Assembly: GCA_902595285.1 (NCBI GenBank)
Contig: CACJPL010000002.1
Span: 83,274 to 147,273, forward strand
Direction of reading: 5' to 3'
From: an uncultured Pelagibacteraceae bacterium
GTDB lineage: Bacteria > Pseudomonadota > Alphaproteobacteria > Pelagibacterales > Pelagibacteraceae
DNA length: 64,000 bases
The notes under the pieces were generated by a model, which ran no database searches, was not told the DNA's origin, and worked only from the letters and a program-made list of their open reading frames with translations. Made by a program: the position numbers and the translations under genes. Every line of letters starts with the position of its first letter. Positions within the stretch are counted from its first letter, which is position 1. Below are positions 19,557-28,333 of the stretch, one piece after another.

Positions 19557-20840
19557 ATGAAGATATTAAATAGTAAAAGTAAAAATTTTGATAAATTATT
19601 GGATAATTTGCTTTTACAGAGAAAAAAAAAAATTCAATCAAACTCTGTTTCAGTAACAAATATAATTAAAGATGTTAAAAAAAATGGAGATAAAGCATTA
19701 TTAAAATATGAGAAAAGATTTAATCAAAACAAAATAATTATCCCAAGCTTAAAACAAATAAAAAAATCTATAAATTCACTCGATAAAAAAGTAAAGAAAG
19801 CAATCGATACGGCTTATAATAGAATTTATAAATTTCATTCACTTCAAAAATTTAAAAATATTTCTTATACAGATAAATTAAAAAATAAACTTGATTATAA
19901 ATATGTGCCTTTAGACTCTGTTGCAATTTATGTTCCTGGATCTACTGCCTCATACCCATCGAGTGTTTTGATGAATGCTATTCCAGCAATTGTTGCCGGT
20001 GTTAAGAGAATTGTTATGATTAATCCAGGACATAAAGGAAAACAAAATCCAGCCGTATTGTACGCTGCAAAAAAATGTAAAATAAAAGAAATTTATTCTA
20101 TCGGGGGTCCTTCTGCTATTGCAGCAGTATCATATGGGACTAAAAAAATTAAAAAAGTTCATAAAATAGTTGGTCCTGGAAACGCATATGTTGCGGCAGC
20201 AAAAAAAGAAGTTTTTGGTGTTGTCGGAATTGAAGGTATGACTGCAGGTCCTTCAGAAGTGACTGTCGTTTGTGACAAATTCTCAAATCCTGAGTGGGTT
20301 GCAAGTGATTTAATTGGACAAGCTGAACATGATGTTCTTGCACAATGTATTTTGATTTCAAAAGATAAAAATTTGTTAGATAAAGTAAAAATTGAAATTA
20401 CTAAACAATTAAAAGAAATTCCAAGAGCTTCTGTTGCAAGAAGAAGTTTAATTAATAATGGAATTCTTATGTATATTTCTTCAGACGCTAAAATAACAAG
20501 CGTTGTAAATAAAATTGCACCAGAACATTTAGAATTAAATATTAAAAATTATAAATCGTTAGTTCCAAAAATAAAAAATTCAGGATCAATATGTTTAGGA
20601 AAATATGCTGTAATGGCAATGACTGATTATAATGTTGGATCAAACCATGTGTTGCCAACTAATGGTTCTGCAAAATACTCTAGCGGTATAAGTGTAAATG
20701 AATTTTATAAAAGGATTTCATACATAAACTTATCAAAAAAGGGTATTGAAAGTCTTGGACCATCAGTTATAACACTTGCAAATTACGAAGGGTTGGTTGG
20801 ACATGCTCAATCTGTAGTAAAACGAATAAGGAGAAAATAA
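19557..20840 (+). CDS. hisD: Histidinol dehydrogenase
   Basis: [73 protein letters not shown]. Confidence 0.97.
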   Translation: MKILNSKSKNFDKLLDNLLLQRKKKIQSNSVSVTNIIKDVKKNGDKALLKYEKRFNQNKIIIPSLKQIKKSINSLDKKVKKAIDTAYNRIYKFHSLQKFKNISYTDKLKNKLDYKYVPLDSVAIYVPGSTASYPSSVLMNAIPAIVAGVKRIVMINPGHKGKQNPAVLYAAKKCKIKEIYSIGGPSAIAAVSYGTKKIKKVHKIVGPGNAYVAAAKKEVFGVVGIEGMTAGPSEVTVVCDKFSNPEWVASDLIGQAEHDVLAQCILISKDKNLLDKVKIEITKQLKEIPRASVARRSLINNGILMYISSDAKITSVVNKIAPEHLELNIKNYKSLVPKIKNSGSICLGKYAVMAMTDYNVGSNHVLPTNGSAKYSSGISVNEFYKRISYINLSKKGIESLGPSVITLANYEGLVGHAQSVVKRIRRK

Positions 20841-20842
20841 AT

Positions 20843-21058
20843 TTGTCAAAACAAGACTTACTGGAATTTAAAGGTACAGTGATAGACCTACTTCCTAACG
20901 CTATGTTTAGAGTAAAATTAGAAAATGGACATACAGTTACTGCCCATACAGCTGGTAAGTTAAGAAAAAACAGAATTAGAGTTCTCCAAGGTGATAATGT
21001 GACAGTTGAAATGACACCTTACGATCTTACTAAAGGAAGAATTATCTTTAGGGGATGA
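20843..21058 (+). CDS. infA: Translation initiation factor IF-1 (TTG start)
   Basis: [59 protein letters not shown]. Confidence 0.97.
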   Translation: MSKQDLLEFKGTVIDLLPNAMFRVKLENGHTVTAHTAGKLRKNRIRVLQGDNVTVEMTPYDLTKGRIIFRG

Positions 21059-21062
21059 ATAA

Positions 21063-21137
21063 GGCTGAGTAGCTCAGGAGTAGAGCAGAGCCCTGAAAAG
21101 GCTTGTGTCGGAGGTGCGAATCCTTCCTCAGCCACCA
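21063..21137 (+). tRNA. tRNA-Phe (anticodon GAA), CCA encoded
   Basis: GGCTGAG/CTCAGCC acceptor, GAGCC CTGAAAA GGCTT anticodon arm, GGAGG TGCGAAT CCTTC T arm, ACCA end (followed by a second CCA). Confidence 0.92.
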
Positions 21138-21149
21138 CCACAAAGTTTC

Positions 21150-21186
21150 ATCTTGAAATAATCGTAAAAGAAATTAACTTCAAGAT
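21150..21186 (+). promoter_or_regulatory. 5'-UTR hairpin between tRNA-Phe and the cold-shock gene
   Basis: ATCTTGAA-A-TAAT-cgtaaaagaa-ATTA-AC-TTCAAGAT inverted repeat about 30 nt upstream of the cold-shock ATG. Confidence 0.5.
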
Positions 21187-21217
21187 ATAATAAATAACAA
21201 AAGGACTAAGAAATAAG

Positions 21218-21430
21218 ATGAGTACACTACAAGGAAAAATTAAATGGTATAATGGTAAAAAGGGATATGGCTTCATTGAAAGAGATGATAAAGAAAAAGA
21301 TGCCTTTGTTCATGCTTCAGCGGTAAAAGCTGCTGGTATGAGATATCTCAATGAAGGTGATAAACTTGAATTCACATTAGAAGATGGTCCCAAAGGTCCT
21401 TCTGCAGTTAATTTAAAAAAAATAGACTAA
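21218..21430 (+). CDS. Cold-shock domain protein (CspA family)
   Basis: GKIKWYNGKKGYGFIERDDKEKDAFVHASAV; 70 aa. Confidence 0.96.
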   Translation: MSTLQGKIKWYNGKKGYGFIERDDKEKDAFVHASAVKAAGMRYLNEGDKLEFTLEDGPKGPSAVNLKKID

Positions 21431-21445
21431 TTTAGAAATTATTTA

Positions 21446-21486
21446 AAAGGGCGTTTTATCTATCAAATAGATAACGTCCTTTTTCT
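21446..21486 (+). terminator. Rho-independent terminator downstream of the cold-shock gene
   Basis: AAAAGGGCGTTTTATCTATcaaATAGATAACGTCCTTTTTCT: long stem followed by U-run. Confidence 0.85.
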
Positions 21487-21660
21487 ATTTAGACCTTGAA
21501 TATTAATTTTTTTTGTCTAAAAGACTGCTCATGAATATAAATATTACATACAAAAAGACTCTTAGAAGCACTCACAGAAACTGTTTCCATAGCCAGTAGG
21601 CTATTTATTTATATTATAATTTTAAATCCACATAAAATAAGATAAAAACAAAGAGGATAA

Positions 21661-21735
21661 GCCCGGGTGGTGTAATGGTTAGCACGGAAGTTTGTGGAAC
21701 TTTAAGTTTGAGTTCGACTCTCAGCCCGGGTACCA
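21661..21735 (+). tRNA. tRNA-His (anticodon GUG), CCA encoded, no G-1, A73
   Basis: GCCCGGG...GAAGT TTGTGGA ACTTT...TTGAG TTCGACT CTCAG CCCGGGT A CCA; base before G1 is A. Confidence 0.93.
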
Positions 21736-21739
21736 AAAA

Positions 21740-23134
21740 ATGAATAAAGAAAAAAAATTAATTCCTGGATTACCTTCAGGATTTGAAGATCGTTGGGATA
21801 AAAAACTTCTTCTCAAAAAAAAGCTTTTAAAAGCTATTGAGAATAATTTTATTAAATTTGGAGCAGAGGCTCTGGAAACCCCTTCGTTTGAGATAAGTGA
21901 AAATATAGGATCTTTTTTGGCAGAAGATGAAGCTAATCCTATGTCTGATGTATTCTCATTTGAGGATGGAGAAAAGAGCATTACTCTTAGGTATGATCTT
22001 TCAAGCCCACTAGCTAGATTTGTTGCTCAAAATAATCAAGAGCTTCCATCAATTTTTAAAAGGTATGCCATTCAAAATGTCTTTAGAAATGAAAAGGCTG
22101 GTAATGGAAGATACAGAGAATTTATGCAAGCAGATTTTGATATCGTTGGAAATGTTAATCCTGCGCAAGCAAATGCGGAGCTTTGCAATTTAATATCAAG
22201 TACCTTGTTAGATTGTGGTCTAAAAAAAGATCAATTTACAATCAACGTTAGTAACAGAAAAATAGTTCAAGGATTAATTGATGATTTAAAAATTTCAGAA
22301 GAAAAGCAAATTAAAGTAATTAGAGCAATTGATAAATTAGACAAACCAGGTTTTGGTTTAAAAGGTGTTGAAGATCTGCTCAAAAAAGAGAGAAAAGATA
22401 TAAGTGGTGCAATCACTAAGGGTGCAGATTTAAACGATGAACAAGCATCTGAAATACTAAATTTTTTAAAAATTAAAGATTTAAAAGAATTAAAAGAAAC
22501 ATTAAAAAATCCATTGTCTCAAGAAGGTATAAAGGAATTAGAACAAGTATTTGAAGTATTGGGTTACAGTTCAAATTTAAATCAGGTCAAAACAAATTTT
22601 ACAATTGTTAGGGGATTGGCTTATTATTCAGATTTCATTGTTGAAACAAATCTAAATTTTAAAGTCACAAATAACAAAGGCAAAGAGGTCGATATAGGCA
22701 GTATTTGTTCTGGAGGAGCCTATGCAAAATTAATTTCGAGATTTAAAGGTGTGGATATTCCAGGCACCGGAATTAGTTTTGGAGTTGATCGATTGTTATT
22801 TGCTTTAATGCAATTGGATCAAGTAAAAGTAGATAGTCAAAAACCAGTTTTAGTTTGTGTAATGGATGAAAAATATCTTAAAAGTTATTATGAAATTTTA
22901 GATCTATTAAGAAATAATAATATCAATGCTGAAATTTTTTTAGATATAAAAAAAAATTTAGGTAAGCAACTAACCCTAGCAAATAAACGTGAGTTGGATG
23001 TTGCAATAATATGTGGTGAAAATGAATTTAATGAAAATACAGTCACTATAAAAAGTCTCAAAGGCGTTAAGGGTGAAAACAATAAAACATTTCCAAAAGA
23101 AAATTTAATCGATGAAGTCAAAAAACTTATCTGA
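21740..23134 (+). CDS. hisS: Histidyl-tRNA synthetase (alphaproteobacterial type)
   Basis: LPSGFEDRW, LRYDLSSPLARFVAQ, RYAIQNVFRNEKAGNGRYREFMQADFDIVG, RGLAYYSDFIVE, GTGISFGVDRL; start at the internal Met 21740, not 21692. Confidence 0.93.
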   Translation: MNKEKKLIPGLPSGFEDRWDKKLLLKKKLLKAIENNFIKFGAEALETPSFEISENIGSFLAEDEANPMSDVFSFEDGEKSITLRYDLSSPLARFVAQNNQELPSIFKRYAIQNVFRNEKAGNGRYREFMQADFDIVGNVNPAQANAELCNLISSTLLDCGLKKDQFTINVSNRKIVQGLIDDLKISEEKQIKVIRAIDKLDKPGFGLKGVEDLLKKERKDISGAITKGADLNDEQASEILNFLKIKDLKELKETLKNPLSQEGIKELEQVFEVLGYSSNLNQVKTNFTIVRGLAYYSDFIVETNLNFKVTNNKGKEVDIGSICSGGAYAKLISRFKGVDIPGTGISFGVDRLLFALMQLDQVKVDSQKPVLVCVMDEKYLKSYYEILDLLRNNNINAEIFLDIKKNLGKQLTLANKRELDVAIICGENEFNENTVTIKSLKGVKGENNKTFPKENLIDEVKKLI

Positions 23135-24164
23135 AAACATTCTTAGATCAGTAAAATCTAAGGGTTTTAAATATATTGATTTACCTTCAGTAATTGAGGC
23201 TAATCACATTGTTCAAAGATCAGGAGAAAATTTTAGAAAGTTTATCTTCTCCTTTACTGATCAGAATGGAAGCGAGTTGTGTTTAAGACCAGATTTAACA
23301 ATTGCATCTTGTTTAAGGTATTTGGAAAATAATTTAAAAGGTAAGGAAAAAATTTTTTACAGTGGTCAAGCTTATCGAAAATCACAAAACAAAAAAGACT
23401 CAATCATTAGAAATCAAATTGGATTTGAAATTTTAGGATCTAAGGATGAGAAAAATGATGATAAAGAAATTATAAATACATCTCTTAAATCACTTCAAAA
23501 TATCAAATATTCTTCAGGAACACTAACTATTGGAAATGTTGAAATATTTAATTTGTTAATTTCAAAATTGGATATTCCAAAGAGATGGAAGCTAAGATTA
23601 GCCAGACACTTCTGGAGAGAAGAATATTTTAATGATTTATTAAAAAGATTAGAAACTAATTCAGATGTTGATCCAACAATTGTAGAAATAGATAAAAAGC
23701 GTTACGTGAAAATGCTTAAAGAGGATTTATCAAATATTGTTGCAGGAAGAACAATTAATGAAATATTAAAAAGGTTTGATCAGAAAATAAAAGATCCTAG
23801 AGGAGCTAGTAAAGGAAAGAATGTTTCAAAAATAATTAAAGATTTCTTAAAAATTAAATGTCCCATAAATAAAGCAGCAATTGAGTTAAATAAATTTTTT
23901 AAAAAAAACAAAATAAATCTAGCTGTAGATCAAAAATATTTTCCAATTTCTAATAATAAGGTTTCAAAATTAAATGTAGTATTTTCAGCATCCTTTGGAA
24001 GACAATTAGAATATTACACTGGGATGGTTTTTAAAATTGATATTAAATCTAAAAACTCATTAAAAAATATTATTAATGGTGGTCGTTATGATGGTCTAAT
24101 TTCAGACTTAGGATCAAAAAAACAAACTCCAGCAGTAGGTGCTGCTTTAAATTTAAATTACTAA
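23112..24164 (+). CDS. hisZ: ATP phosphoribosyltransferase regulatory subunit
   Basis: HisRS-like class II fold (FSFTDQNGSELCLRPDLTIASCLRYL, FYSGQAYRKS, YYTGMVFKI, GGRYDGLI) between hisS and hisG. Confidence 0.88.
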   Translation: MKSKNLSENILRSVKSKGFKYIDLPSVIEANHIVQRSGENFRKFIFSFTDQNGSELCLRPDLTIASCLRYLENNLKGKEKIFYSGQAYRKSQNKKDSIIRNQIGFEILGSKDEKNDDKEIINTSLKSLQNIKYSSGTLTIGNVEIFNLLISKLDIPKRWKLRLARHFWREEYFNDLLKRLETNSDVDPTIVEIDKKRYVKMLKEDLSNIVAGRTINEILKRFDQKIKDPRGASKGKNVSKIIKDFLKIKCPINKAAIELNKFFKKNKINLAVDQKYFPISNNKVSKLNVVFSASFGRQLEYYTGMVFKIDIKSKNSLKNIINGGRYDGLISDLGSKKQTPAVGAALNLNY

Positions 24165-24856
24165 TGACAAAAAATATTTTAAATATTGGAGTTCCAAGCA
24201 AAGGTAGACTTAGAAAAGATGTTTTAAATATTTTTAAAAAAAATAAATTAAATCTCATTTCTGAAAGAGGAGAAAGAGATCTTTTAGGATCTATAAAACA
24301 ATTTAAAAATATTAAGATTTTATATCTTCATGCAAGAGAGATCATCGAAAGACTTGGAGACGGATCTTTGGACATAGGTTTTTCTGGCTTTGATTTATTA
24401 AAGGAAAGTGAAATTAACACTCAAAAGAAAATTAATGTTTTAAAAAGATATGATTTTGGTAAGGCTACATTAGTAGTCGCAATTCCTGATCCATGGATAG
24501 ATGTACAAACAGTTGCAGATTTAGAAGAAATTGCATTTGAATTTAAAGATAAGAAAAAGAAAAGATTAAGAGTAGCAACAAAATATCCAAACTTAACAAG
24601 GGAATTTTTGTTTTCAAAGGGCGTTACCCAATTCAAATTAATTGATAGTTTGGGTGCAACTGAAGCTTATCCTTTTACAGGCTCATCGGAAATAATTACA
24701 GATATCACTTCTACCGGAGAAACGTTAAAAGCAAACAATCTACGTATTTTAAAGGATGGAGAAATATTAAGATCAGAGGCCTGCATGATGATTTCTAAGT
24801 CATCCAATAATAAAATGGGTCTTAAAAAAATAGTAAAATTACTCTCTAAAAATTAA
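24164..24856 (+). CDS. hisG: ATP phosphoribosyltransferase
   Basis: GVPSKGRLRKD, DGSLDIGFSGFDLLKE, RVATKYPNLTREFL, LGATEAYPFTGSSEIITDITSTGETLKANNL. Confidence 0.94.
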   Translation: MTKNILNIGVPSKGRLRKDVLNIFKKNKLNLISERGERDLLGSIKQFKNIKILYLHAREIIERLGDGSLDIGFSGFDLLKESEINTQKKINVLKRYDFGKATLVVAIPDPWIDVQTVADLEEIAFEFKDKKKKRLRVATKYPNLTREFLFSKGVTQFKLIDSLGATEAYPFTGSSEIITDITSTGETLKANNLRILKDGEILRSEACMMISKSSNNKMGLKKIVKLLSKN

Positions 24857-24970
24857 GTCTTTCCAATAAATTAGTATAATTTTGATAATATCTAGATTTC
24901 TAATAATTGCATAAAGTGCAACAATAACACAAATAATAAAGAATATTTTTAATACTAAAATTAGTTCCAT
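24839..24970 (-). CDS. Possible 43-aa single-TM microprotein
   Basis: ATG at 24970 (minus): MELILVLKIFFIICVIVALYAIIRNLDIIKIILIYWKDLIFRE*; below the track's cutoff; occupies the hisG-rmuC gap. Confidence 0.35.
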   Translation of the reverse strand: MELILVLKIFFIICVIVALYAIIRNLDIIKIILIYWKDLIFRE

Positions 24971-25034
24971 AAAGTATTTTTAAATATTTAAATACATTAA
25001 TCAAATATTTACGATAAAATAAAAATTTAGAATC

Positions 25035-26132
25035 ATGGATAATATATTGTTAATTTTACTAGTTTTGTTATTAGGCGGTGTTTTAGCTATTCTTTATCTA
25101 AATTTAAAAACTAAGCCAAAAGATGAAAATGAAAACAAAGAAGCTGAGGAAATAGCTAATTTAAAATCAGAAATATCAAGTTTAAAAGACACCTTAAACA
25201 CTACAATCAATAGCTCACTTGGTGCAATGTCGACTTCATTTAATAATCTATCAACTGGGGTTACTAAAGATATGACTGAAACTTTAACCAAGGTAGAGGA
25301 AAAGGTTGGTAATTTTAATCAACAAGTTCAACTATTAAATCAAAGCCAAGAGGGGATAACTAAAATTTTAGCTGGAGTTAAGAAATATGGAACTCTTGCA
25401 GAATTTAGCTTAGATGCTCTAATTAAAGATTTGCTACCAGCCTCTCAATTCATGACGAATGTTAAAATGAAAGAGGAAACCAGTGAAAATGTTGAATTTG
25501 CAATAAAGCTTCAAGGAGATGTTTTGGTTCCTGTTGATAGTCATTTTCCAGTAGAAAAATTCAAAGCAATTACCGATGGTCATGACGCGGAAGACAAAAA
25601 GGCTGTAGCAGATGCTAGAGCAAAATTAGCCTCAGCGTTTAAAGCAAAAGCTAAAAGTGTTAATGAAAAATATATAGTTCCACCAAAAACTACTGATTTT
25701 GCAATCGTATATGCTCCTACAGAAAGTTTATACAAAGAGTTAACTGAATACCAAGATCCAAGTACAAAAGAATTATTAACTCAAGAGTTAATGAAAAAAT
25801 ATAAAGTTGTAATATGTGGACCCAATACTCTTTCTGCTTACTTACAGTCTTTACACATGGGATTTCAATCATTGAAGGTACAAAAAGGTGCAACGGAAAT
25901 TTATAATCATTTAAAAACAATCAGTACAAGATTTTCTAAACATTTTGACAACATTATAGTTCTTAGAAAAAAATTAGAAGATGCTATGGGAGTTGTTGAT
26001 AAATTTGGAACGGATGCAAGATCAATTTCAAGAACCTTAGAAAATATTAAAGATCCCGAGCAGGTTGAGAAAGCTGTACAAACTGAAAACGTGGAAAAAT
26101 TTGTTGAACGAAATAGGCAGCTTAAAAATTAA
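25035..26132 (+). CDS. rmuC: DNA recombination protein RmuC family
   Basis: N-terminal TM plus coiled coil, then KYGTLAEFSLDALIKDLLPASQFMTN, DVLVPVDSHFPVEKFKAI, YIVPPKTTDFAIVYAPTESLYKEL. Confidence 0.92.
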   Translation: MDNILLILLVLLLGGVLAILYLNLKTKPKDENENKEAEEIANLKSEISSLKDTLNTTINSSLGAMSTSFNNLSTGVTKDMTETLTKVEEKVGNFNQQVQLLNQSQEGITKILAGVKKYGTLAEFSLDALIKDLLPASQFMTNVKMKEETSENVEFAIKLQGDVLVPVDSHFPVEKFKAITDGHDAEDKKAVADARAKLASAFKAKAKSVNEKYIVPPKTTDFAIVYAPTESLYKELTEYQDPSTKELLTQELMKKYKVVICGPNTLSAYLQSLHMGFQSLKVQKGATEIYNHLKTISTRFSKHFDNIIVLRKKLEDAMGVVDKFGTDARSISRTLENIKDPEQVEKAVQTENVEKFVERNRQLKN

Positions 26133-26169
26133 TTTCTTTTTTTCCTTAATAACGTCTATAAGAAATCTC

Positions 26170-26856
26170 ATGCAGTGGAATCAAAAATATGATTATCCAA
26201 AATCATCAAGGGCAACAGTTGATGGCATTAGAAGATACTTATTAGGGGAAACAAAATTACCAAGTGTCACTTCAATTTTAGATGCAACTCGATCTGAAGA
26301 AGATAAAGCAGCATTAGCAAATTGGAGAGAAAGAACTGGGCAAAAAGAGGCTGAGGCAATTACAAAAGCAGCAAGTAGTAGAGGTTCTCAAATGCACAAC
26401 TATTTAGAGTCCTATTTACTTGGAAGAGAAAATTTAAGTTTTTTTGAAGATAACGAACAATACAAATTAATGGCTAAAGAAATTATAGAAAAAGGTTTGA
26501 AAAATAGATTGGATGAAATTTGGGGTGTTGAATGCACTCTTTATTACCCAGAGAAGTATGCAGGTACTGCTGATTGTGTCGGAGTTTATGAAGGAAAAGA
26601 AACAATAATAGATTTTAAACAAAGTAATAAACCTAAAAAGGCTGAATATATAGACTCATGGCTTCTTCAAACAAGTGCATATTCATTAGCACATAACATT
26701 GTGTATAACTCCAATATCACTTCTTGTGTAATTTTGGTTTGCACAGTAGATAAATTATTCCAAGAGTTTAAAATTCAAGGGCATGATTTAATTGTTTATC
26801 AAAATTTGTTTTTGGGAAGATTAAAAAAATTTAATGAGCTATCGGATTTAACTTAG
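26170..26856 (+). CDS. PD-(D/E)XK exonuclease, MGME1/phage RecB-like
   Basis: From Met 26170: LPSVTSILDATRSEEDKAALANWRERTG, SRGSQMHNYLESYLLG, GTADCVGVYEGKETIIDFKQSNKPK, LQTSAYSLAHN (GxxD, DxK, QxxxY). Confidence 0.82.
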   Translation: MQWNQKYDYPKSSRATVDGIRRYLLGETKLPSVTSILDATRSEEDKAALANWRERTGQKEAEAITKAASSRGSQMHNYLESYLLGRENLSFFEDNEQYKLMAKEIIEKGLKNRLDEIWGVECTLYYPEKYAGTADCVGVYEGKETIIDFKQSNKPKKAEYIDSWLLQTSAYSLAHNIVYNSNITSCVILVCTVDKLFQEFKIQGHDLIVYQNLFLGRLKKFNELSDLT

Positions 26857-26862
26857 GATTTT

Positions 26863-28299
26863 ATGGATAAAATAGTAATTTACGATACAGAAACAACAAA
26901 TAGTACAATTTGGGGCTCAATAATTGAAGTAGGTGCTGTAGTTGTTGATAAAAACTTAAAAGAAATTGGTAAGCTAAATATTCGTGGCAGAATGCCCGAG
27001 GGTGAGGTTCCAAGTGCAAAGGCCTTATTAGTTAATTCAACAAGTATTGATTTACTTACTAAAGGCAATTACTCGCATTACGATTTTTTAGGCACAGTAG
27101 AAAATTTTTTCTCTAAAGCTGGTCCAGCATTGTTTATGGGTTGGAGTAACTTAAATTTTGATAGACGAATGTTTCATTTTAATTTTTTTAAAGGGAATAG
27201 ATATCCTTACATTACACATTCATCACCCAATAAAGAACATGACGGTTTACATGTTGCAAGAGTAGCACAAACCTTGAATCCTGAAACATTAAAGACTGAA
27301 TTAACGGAAGCTGGAAATGAAAGTCTAGCTTTAGAAGGTTTAGCTAGACAACAAGGATTTGATACATCTCAACAACACACTGCTTATCATGATGCATTTA
27401 CAAGCTTAAAAATTCTAAGAATTATAAAAGACAAACATAAAGACAATTGGGAAAATTTTTTAAGTACATCTACAAAAAATAGCGTTGAAACTATCTTAAA
27501 AAGTGAGGGGATTTATTCAATTTTCGAAAATGTTAAGGGAAAAAATATGATGTATCTTGTCTCTACATTACATCCAGATCATTGTTTTCATCCATCATAT
27601 GCATCTTGGGGATATTTATTTGATTTAAGAAGAGATCCTGAACCTTTGTTAAATTTATCAATAAATGATCTTAAAGTTTATTTAAAAAAGTTTAGTCCAA
27701 AAGCACTTAGAGTAATCAAAACCAACAAAGCTCCTGTAGTTTTAGATAAAAAGTTTGCATTAAAAGAGAAGGTATATGCTGACTTAGATTTAGAAACAAT
27801 CCAGAAAAGAGCAAAAATGGTTAGAAATAGTGAAAATTTTTGTAAAAATATTCAAATCATTAATAGAGAGGCTGCTGAAGAAAAAGCTCAAACTCAAACC
27901 CAGGAAGATCTGTTACCTGAAGAAACTTTATATGAAAAATTCATTCCCAATAAAGACACCCAATTATTTAAAACTTGGCATAGTTCTTCTTGGGAAGATA
28001 AATTAAGAATGTTGGATAAGTTTCAAGATAAAAGATGTAGTTGGTTTGGGCAAAAAATTATTTATCAAGAAGCACCGTATATTTTGCCACCAGATTTATA
28101 TAAAAATATAAAAAGTGAAATTGCTAGACGAATTTTAAGCAAAAATAGAGAAAAGTGGCAAACTATAGGAATGGCCTATCAAGAAATTGATACCTTAAGA
28201 GATCAAGCATCAAATCGAGATGATGAAGAGGAACTAAAAAAATTAGATGAAATAAATGAATTTATTATGTCTATAGAAAAAAAATATGAAATTGCCTAG
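26863..28299 (+). CDS. sbcB: Exodeoxyribonuclease I (SbcB-like DEDDh exonuclease)
   Basis: IYDTETTNSTIWGSIIEVGAV, MGWSNLNFDRRMFHFNFF, HTAYHDAFTSLKI; C-terminal SbcB-like region. Confidence 0.85.
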   Translation: MDKIVIYDTETTNSTIWGSIIEVGAVVVDKNLKEIGKLNIRGRMPEGEVPSAKALLVNSTSIDLLTKGNYSHYDFLGTVENFFSKAGPALFMGWSNLNFDRRMFHFNFFKGNRYPYITHSSPNKEHDGLHVARVAQTLNPETLKTELTEAGNESLALEGLARQQGFDTSQQHTAYHDAFTSLKILRIIKDKHKDNWENFLSTSTKNSVETILKSEGIYSIFENVKGKNMMYLVSTLHPDHCFHPSYASWGYLFDLRRDPEPLLNLSINDLKVYLKKFSPKALRVIKTNKAPVVLDKKFALKEKVYADLDLETIQKRAKMVRNSENFCKNIQIINREAAEEKAQTQTQEDLLPEETLYEKFIPNKDTQLFKTWHSSSWEDKLRMLDKFQDKRCSWFGQKIIYQEAPYILPPDLYKNIKSEIARRILSKNREKWQTIGMAYQEIDTLRDQASNRDDEEELKKLDEINEFIMSIEKKYEIA

Positions 28300-28333
28300 T
28301 TGACTTTAAGGCTCTAATTAATAGAAAGGAAAT

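Noticed and set aside
21692-21739. N-terminal extension of the hisS ORF (MWNFKFEFDSQPGYQK)
   Set aside because: It lies inside tRNA-His; HisRS homology starts at Met 21740.
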